Assembly: GCA_016290295.1 (NCBI GenBank) | Contig: JAEETJ010000006.1 | Location: forward strand, 1 to 64,000 | Length of the DNA: 64,000 nucleotides | Direction: 5' to 3' | Source: Bacteroidales bacterium | GTDB taxonomy: Bacteria; Bacteroidota; Bacteroidia; Bacteroidales; WCHB1-69 | Shown: positions 59,431-64,000 of the stretch, piece by piece | Layout: each line of letters starts with the position of its first letter | Position numbering within the stretch: position 1 is the stretch's first letter | The notes under the pieces: model-generated | Told to the model about the DNA's origin: nothing | What the model saw: the letters and a program-made list of their open reading frames with translations, nothing else | Databases searched by the model: none | Program-made: the position numbers and the translations under genes

Positions 59431-60039
59431 TTATTTCTGTCCTACCAATGTCAGTAGCGAATCGTTCAGATTTTGATTATATCGATGACCGTCACTTAAG
59501 CGGTAAAATGTGGTTTCGTGATATTTAGTGTTATATTCCACATCCATGCCTTCGTTTTCCATTTTTATCAAATCCAACGGCTCATATATCGTATAATCCA
59601 CATGATTGGGCTTTAGATTCAAAAAATTATTTCCAACAACATACAGTCTGTTCTCAACAAGTCCGTTCCGTTTATACAGGACATAGTCGGAGGCAAAAAC
59701 ACCACCAAATTCATCATACACTATATAATCATTATTATTCCACAATTTGTGGTCAAGAAAAAAACACCCTGTGCAAAAAGACATTGTCAGTAAAATTATT
59801 CCTACACCCACGCACCTCAACCAATAGTATAGTTTGTGCTTATTATCTTTTTTAACAACATAAATAGTCCGCATGATCATATACAGGATAGACAAAACAA
59901 ATGCGAAAAGCAGAGCCCAATTCTCCAGCTGAAAAACCAATCTTTCTCCTTTCCCAAGTATAAATCTCGGCACTATGGCAATCACCCATAGCACCAAGGC
60001 GGTAATACCAATAATTCTGCGAATATGAGTCGTTGTCAT
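59431..60039 (-). CDS. Membrane protein with three N-terminal TM segments and an outer domain
   Basis: The 202-residue protein has hydrophobic segments at about 9-26, 40-60 and 72-92 (VGVGIILLTMSFCTGCFFL). A C-terminal polar domain of about 105 residues follows, rich in Asn and Tyr (DYIVYDEFGGVFASDYVLYK, VVGNNFLNLKPNHVDY). The outer domain is probably periplasmic. No family recognised. Its promoter box lies 19 bp upstream, in the gap after the next gene. Confidence 0.68.
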   Translation of the reverse strand: MTTTHIRRIIGITALVLWVIAIVPRFILGKGERLVFQLENWALLFAFVLSILYMIMRTIYVVKKDNKHKLYYWLRCVGVGIILLTMSFCTGCFFLDHKLWNNNDYIVYDEFGGVFASDYVLYKRNGLVENRLYVVGNNFLNLKPNHVDYTIYEPLDLIKMENEGMDVEYNTKYHETTFYRLSDGHRYNQNLNDSLLTLVGQK

Positions 60040-60057
60040 TTTGTTAAAATATGTTGA

Positions 60058-60067
60058 TGCAAAAATA
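60058..60067 (-). promoter_or_regulatory. -7 box for the 59431-60039 gene
   Basis: Reverse strand TATTTTTGCA, 19 bp upstream of the start at 60039 and just after the end of the 60073-60888 gene. Confidence 0.65.
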
Positions 60068-60072
60068 AGAAA

Positions 60073-60888
60073 TTACCACGGTTTGTGCTTTTTCAGGAAA
60101 TCTTCTCTCTCTTCTTTGCTGAATGAAATCGGCCCGATGGCACCTCCGTCATATCTGAAAAAACAGTGATCATTATATGGGATGAGCAACCAGTCTTCTA
60201 TTGCTAAGGATTTCTCTTCATTGGTTGCTGGGCGGTTGAGGATCATGTAACTATAGAGTCCCATACCTACACGTCGGAACCATATCGTCAACCGTTCGGG
60301 AGAGGACTGTGAATATTCAATGCCTATGCACCCCATCTCTTTCAACTGCTTACGAATGTTGTCGTATTCCTCTTGAGATAGTCCCGCAATGGCCATGAGC
60401 GAGTCTTTATGCTGACGTGCTTCTTTGTCCCAATGGGCTGAATAAATGCAGTCACTACCTCTCACGTGAAACATCTCAAGTCTATTTCTCTTGAATTCCA
60501 ATGTAACCTCACAACTGTCTTTAAGCACTGAATGCAGGTATCGGTGCAACTCTTCCATTTCGGTGTGATGTTCCTCATAATGTTTGGCCATAATGTCCGG
60601 ATTACATCGTTGGCTGGGGGCTTGCACAAGAAAGTAGAGGATGAGCATCAGCAAATTGACTCCGCCCCAAACAACAGCTATCCGCTGCCAGATGTCCCGC
60701 CAACGCAAGCCCATAACAAAAAACACTATCGAAAGCACAATGGCCGGCAGAATAATCCAAAAGCAGAAAATTGCCAACATGAAACCGAGAAAATCGTCAA
60801 CCCAGAATAAAACAATCATCGCTGTGACAACGGCGAAAGGAATCAGCTTTAGGATTCCTAAAAATATTGTGCGGGCTTTTTCTGTCAT
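60073..60888 (-). CDS. Membrane protein with N-terminal TM segments and a soluble C-terminal domain
   Basis: The 271-residue protein has three hydrophobic segments (about 9-29, 33-60 and 72-90) followed by a soluble domain of about 180 residues (HYEEHHTEMEELHRYLHSVL, SCEVTLEFKRNRLEMFHVRG, GMGLYSYMILNRPAT). Its layout resembles the neighbour at 59431-60039 although the sequences do not match. No family recognised. Confidence 0.7.
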   Translation of the reverse strand: MTEKARTIFLGILKLIPFAVVTAMIVLFWVDDFLGFMLAIFCFWIILPAIVLSIVFFVMGLRWRDIWQRIAVVWGGVNLLMLILYFLVQAPSQRCNPDIMAKHYEEHHTEMEELHRYLHSVLKDSCEVTLEFKRNRLEMFHVRGSDCIYSAHWDKEARQHKDSLMAIAGLSQEEYDNIRKQLKEMGCIGIEYSQSSPERLTIWFRRVGMGLYSYMILNRPATNEEKSLAIEDWLLIPYNDHCFFRYDGGAIGPISFSKEEREDFLKKHKPW

Positions 60889-61190
60889 AAGGATTGTATT
60901 TTTCTGGTGATCAAACGTAATTCCAGGATTTTTATTGCCTGCTCGTAAGCTGTTCCGTTACCATATTGTTTGAAATTATTAATGATGCAATACTATTAAT
61001 GCGATAATTTTTCAGAATAAACAGTTAACATATTGATCCAAATATTTTCGGAATTATCCCTTTTAGTCTTATTAAAATACAGATTAAATAACATCATCAG
61101 CTTTTGTTACTCCATTTCGCGGCTGGCCAATATAATGCTTCGGCGCAAATGTCCCATGCGCCGCGACCGAATACACAACTTATACTTCTA
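60889..61190. other. Gene-free AT-rich stretch
   Basis: No convincing gene. It includes at 61047-61067 the reverse complement of ACTAAAAGGGATAATTCCGAA, nearly identical to 11098-11117 before the TIR gene, and a CGGCGCAAAT...GCGCCG inverted repeat (61141-61163). Confidence 0.5.
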
Positions 61191-61417
61191 TCCTATGCGG
61201 GGGTGGCCGCTTTGCGGCCGAAATTGCGGTGGAACCGCCACCCCCCGCATAGGATGATGAACGGGAAATAATGTATCACGGCGTGCGGAAGGCACGCTAC
61301 AAAGATTCCCATAGTAGCGTACCTTCGGCACGCTGTATTTTACCATGAGTACCGCCACCCCAAACTGCGGCCTACGGCCTTGTTAGGGGTTAATAGGATT
61401 GCGTGCTTTCAGCACGA
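61191..61417 (-). repeat. Composite palindromic element, copy 2 (inverted relative to copy 1)
   Basis: On the reverse strand this reads CGTGCTGAAAGCACG, TATTAACCCCTAACAAGGCC, GGCCGCAGTTTGGGGTG and a GCGTGCC-GAAGG-type hairpin, in the same order as 36649-36790. It then ends with its own large hairpin of CCTATGCGGGGGGTGGCGG and its complement. No gene is present. Confidence 0.87.
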
Positions 61418-61542
61418 CTAATCGCTTACATTATTTATAACACACTTGTATCACCAACCTAAATAAGAAATTATCGCATCAGTAGTTATTATGCAAAAAA
61501 AAAGTTTGTAACACATTGAAGTCTTTGTTATTGCTTTTTTAT

Positions 61543-61552
61543 TATTTTTGCC
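61543..61552 (+). promoter_or_regulatory. -7 box for 61593-62045
   Basis: TATTTTTGCC, with a 41-nt leader to the ATG at 61593. Confidence 0.6.
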
Positions 61553-61592
61553 GAGGAAACTGAAAACAATTGTCTTTCAATAGTGTAATGAA

Positions 61593-62045
61593 ATGAAAAA
61601 AGTATTTTTGATATTGACATGCTGCGGACTATTTTTTCAAATATTCGCACAGAAAAAAATTGATTTCAATTCTATTGATAGGATAGAAATGTATTACTTG
61701 ACCGAAGAGGCTTATTTTGATGTGGAATATCTGAATAATACAACAAAAATAAACGCAGAGATTGAATATCCTTCCTATAAGAAATACTCATGCACATTAC
61801 CAGATTCTATTACTGTCGATTTGCTACAATTAGTAAAAGCCGCTTTTTTCGAAGACAGTCCGACACAAGGGAAAAATAGTGATGAGATTAATACAAGTAT
61901 GCCTGTAGTCGGGATTACTTGTTATGCAAAAGGAAAGAAGATCTATAGTAATAGGATCTGCCACGAAATAGATTATCGTTTCTCTCCTGCATATACAAAG
62001 CTTATTGACAGATTATTGTATATCGTAACGCAACGTCAAGAATAA
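61593..62045 (+). CDS. Small secreted protein of unknown function
   Basis: The 150-residue protein has a signal peptide (KKVFLILTCCGLFFQIFAQ) and a mature part with DRIEMYYLTEEAYFDVEYL and a C-terminal helix (FSPAYTKLIDRLLYIV). It is low in G and C compared with its neighbours. It lies 29 bp upstream of the large exported protein and is probably cotranscribed. No family recognised. Confidence 0.68.
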   Translation: MKKVFLILTCCGLFFQIFAQKKIDFNSIDRIEMYYLTEEAYFDVEYLNNTTKINAEIEYPSYKKYSCTLPDSITVDLLQLVKAAFFEDSPTQGKNSDEINTSMPVVGITCYAKGKKIYSNRICHEIDYRFSPAYTKLIDRLLYIVTQRQE

Positions 62046-62074
62046 TAATTCATCGAGGTCATAATCAAAACGTC

Positions 62075-64000
62075 ATGTCCGAATATTTATACAAACAAAC
62101 ATCCTCTTTTCGCCTGATGCTGGTGCTACTCTTTCTCACTTGCACCCTAACGGGTATGGGACAACAGCAGGGCGGTATGGACTTTCGTAGCGAACTGGAC
62201 CTCTTGGGAACTTTTCCCGCTTTCGCATTGGCTCCGGACGGGAATTGCTGGCTGTTGTCCGGAAATAATGGTCATGCCTATTACACTGAGGACATCCAGT
62301 CGGACTGGCACTACGCCACACCACTCTACCCTGCCGATAATCGAACATGGACAGAAATTAACGATTTTTCCTTTTTTGACTCTACCACCGCCATTGCGAT
62401 TACATACGACAATTGGGGTCAACAGAACCATTGCTACCTCACCGAAGACCAGGGCAAAAGTTGGTCTCAACTTCCAATGGACAAAAACCTTGCATTAAGT
62501 CAAATTTGCATGGATGAGCAAGGGCATCTATGGTTGGCGGGGGCAGGATATGACCATATTCTCTTTTATTCCGACGACAAATGCAAAACTTTTATGCCGC
62601 TGCAATTGCCTGTTGCCACTACTGATTGGGCACTTGTCACCGCACTGGACATGCGTGACGGACAGTATGGTTTGGCGGGACTGAACATAAAGCACGACAC
62701 TTTCCCACTTCTTTTGACTGAGGACAACTGGCGCACTACCATGCAGATTCCCACACCAATGGGAAACGGTAAGAAAATCGACAAAGTGCTGTTATGGAAT
62801 GATTTATGGATAATCCGACAAGGGAAAGAGGTCTTTTTTACCTCCTCACAAAACATTCAGTGGCAACATTTTCCGATAAAAGTAACGGATTTTTATCTCG
62901 ATCAGGAGACAAACAATCTTATAGCTTTCACCAACAACAACGAAGTGATGGTTTTCACATCTCCGACGAATTATCGTTTATTCACTCCCGAACCTCTGCC
63001 TGCAAAACCAGTAATGGCCGCCATGCACCATGGGACACTGTATGTGTGGTCGGTAGGACGAATTCTCTGCAAAGCGGATGAACACAGAATAATCTCTGTT
63101 TCAAATTTTTACACCACTGAAATACCTATCAGGACGCCGGACTTGGTGAGGGAAGGGAACCTGCATCTATGGGGTATTGACTTCCGTAATGTCCTTTACC
63201 TCGCTGACAAATCAGACGGCAAGTGGTATCGCCAACAGCGTTTCCCAATGAAAGTAAAGGATTTCTGGCTTTTAAGCGACAGCGTAGCCTTGATTTGGGA
63301 CGGACAACAGCATTATACTTACTCTCTCACCGATGGACAACTGCGCGACTATGTGCTTCCAGCACCATTAGAAGAATTTTTGGCTGCACCGATTACAGAA
63401 GTCCAGCTTTGTGGAGGATACACAAATTCCCACGCAACCACTGTCCATTATTGGGTCAATTCTAACGGACAATTGCAGACTACACATACCTTTTCATCAA
63501 AAATTCACAGAAAACATCATTGCCAGACTTGTCCTATTAAATTCAATCAAAAGAAACAGAAATTCCAACATGAGGCCAGTCGGAATGAATTGGATAGCGT
63601 TCTCCGTGACATCAACCGGGATTATTCCAGAATACCCACATCAGATGAACTGCAAATCACCGAACAGGACCGACAAAAATACTACGAGTTAGTGGGGAAT
63701 TTTGATTTCCTGTACGAAAGAAAATTCATGAATCCAAAAGCAAGAATTCCCAGTTTTGATGATGACATTATAGAGGACTTCTACCGAAAAGTACCCGATC
63801 GAATGGACACTTTGAGTGCCAACACGCTACGACAGATTCTATACAAAAATGAACACATACGTAGTACCGGAGGTGCCAACTGGTTTTATATTCAGGTCGT
63901 TAACAGCAACAGCGACACACTCCGATTCAGTCATTACAATATCGACAATGAATATGCATGGTACCTTCCTTGGATGGTGGAATACAACGGGATGCCATTC
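62075..64000 (+). CDS. Exported beta-propeller-like protein, cut by the window edge
   Basis: The frame is open from ATG 62075 to the edge (642 codons). It begins with a signal peptide (FRLMLVLLFLTCTLTGMGQ). The next about 440 residues look like a propeller: repeated blade-like phrases with Trp and Asp, such as CYLTEDQGKSWSQLP (an Asp-box, SxDxGxxW type), ILFYSDDKCKTF, FYLDQETNNLIAFTNNN and TLYVWSVGRI. After a lysine-rich segment (about 490-510) comes a different helical part (SRNELDSVLRDINRDYSRI, DRQKYYELVGNFDFLY) and the start of another domain. The function of the C-terminal part is unknown. Confidence 0.8.
   Translation, partial: MSEYLYKQTSSFRLMLVLLFLTCTLTGMGQQQGGMDFRSELDLLGTFPAFALAPDGNCWLLSGNNGHAYYTEDIQSDWHYATPLYPADNRTWTEINDFSFFDSTTAIAITYDNWGQQNHCYLTEDQGKSWSQLPMDKNLALSQICMDEQGHLWLAGAGYDHILFYSDDKCKTFMPLQLPVATTDWALVTALDMRDGQYGLAGLNIKHDTFPLLLTEDNWRTTMQIPTPMGNGKKIDKVLLWNDLWIIRQGKEVFFTSSQNIQWQHFPIKVTDFYLDQETNNLIAFTNNNEVMVFTSPTNYRLFTPEPLPAKPVMAAMHHGTLYVWSVGRILCKADEHRIISVSNFYTTEIPIRTPDLVREGNLHLWGIDFRNVLYLADKSDGKWYRQQRFPMKVKDFWLLSDSVALIWDGQQHYTYSLTDGQLRDYVLPAPLEEFLAAPITEVQLCGGYTNSHATTVHYWVNSNGQLQTTHTFSSKIHRKHHCQTCPIKFNQKKQKFQHEASRNELDSVLRDINRDYSRIPTSDELQITEQDRQKYYELVGNFDFLYERKFMNPKARIPSFDDDIIEDFYRKVPDRMDTLSANTLRQILYKNEHIRSTGGANWFYIQVVNSNSDTLRFSHYNIDNEYAWYLPWMVEYNGMPF

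Noticed and set aside
59220..59528. Forward open frame across the GC-rich repeat
   Set aside because: Made of repeat units and the antisense of the neighbouring membrane-protein gene; no start context or domain.

Overview
The window reads as a chromosomal segment of a Bacteroidota bacterium, most likely class Bacteroidia. Three things point there. Promoters are of the TAnnTTTG(CA) type with no clear Shine-Dalgarno sites. Three exported giants carry type IX secretion sorting domains (two type B, one type A). Gene families typical of the phylum are present: an OstA_2-like protein, DUF4878, NamZ/DUF1343, DUF4139, and a pair of SurA-like proteins. No phage, plasmid, integrase, insertion sequence or CRISPR array was seen. 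Both window edges cut genes: rmlA on the left and an unknown exported protein on the right.

Layout. 0-10.9 kb: rmlA-sufT, an oligopeptide-binding lipoprotein, holB, an OstA-like protein with a MORN-like lipoprotein, a DUF819 permease, then murD with a thioredoxin lipoprotein and a helical-repeat protein. 10.9-13.7 kb is accessory: a membrane-anchored TIR protein flanked by degenerate direct repeats, a 5'-truncated CAP gene, a coding remnant and a one-TM protein. 13.9-19.5 kb holds envelope genes (dsbD-lnt, namZ, a PAP2 phosphatase). 19.6-34.5 kb is rich in exported proteins: two convergent type B T9SS paralogues, small lipoproteins, a TonB-C-like protein, a tRNA Thr-Tyr-Gly cluster, a 1475-residue type A T9SS protein and a FadL-like porin. 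34.5-56.5 kb is mainly housekeeping: miaA-phosphoesterase-rlmB, polyprenyl synthase-mrdA-rodA-nadD, rlmD, gtrA, DUF4139, tRNA-Lys, two SurA-like proteins, mutL, a HAD phosphatase, tig-clpP-clpX, a receiver with Glu at the phosphoacceptor site, dusB and tRNA-His. 56.6-64 kb is again accessory: small membrane proteins, a nitroreductase, a short YdeI-like protein, a Sel1 protein and unknown secreted proteins.

The genes serve cell-envelope construction (MurD, PBP2/RodA, Lnt, DsbD, NamZ, OstA, SurA) and protein or RNA quality control (Tig/ClpXP, MiaA, RlmB, RlmD, DusB). The most unusual layer is intergenic. Many gaps are filled with short AT-rich words repeated in tandem and often mirrored into long imperfect hairpins, and several genes take their last codons and stop from these words. 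There are also GC-rich palindromic elements: two copies of a composite element in opposite orientation, a four-unit 25-bp array whose hairpin arms change together, and a GTAGAGA palindrome family that includes a nine-G tract. The TIR locus, the receiver beside clpX and these intergenic arrays deserve the closest look.
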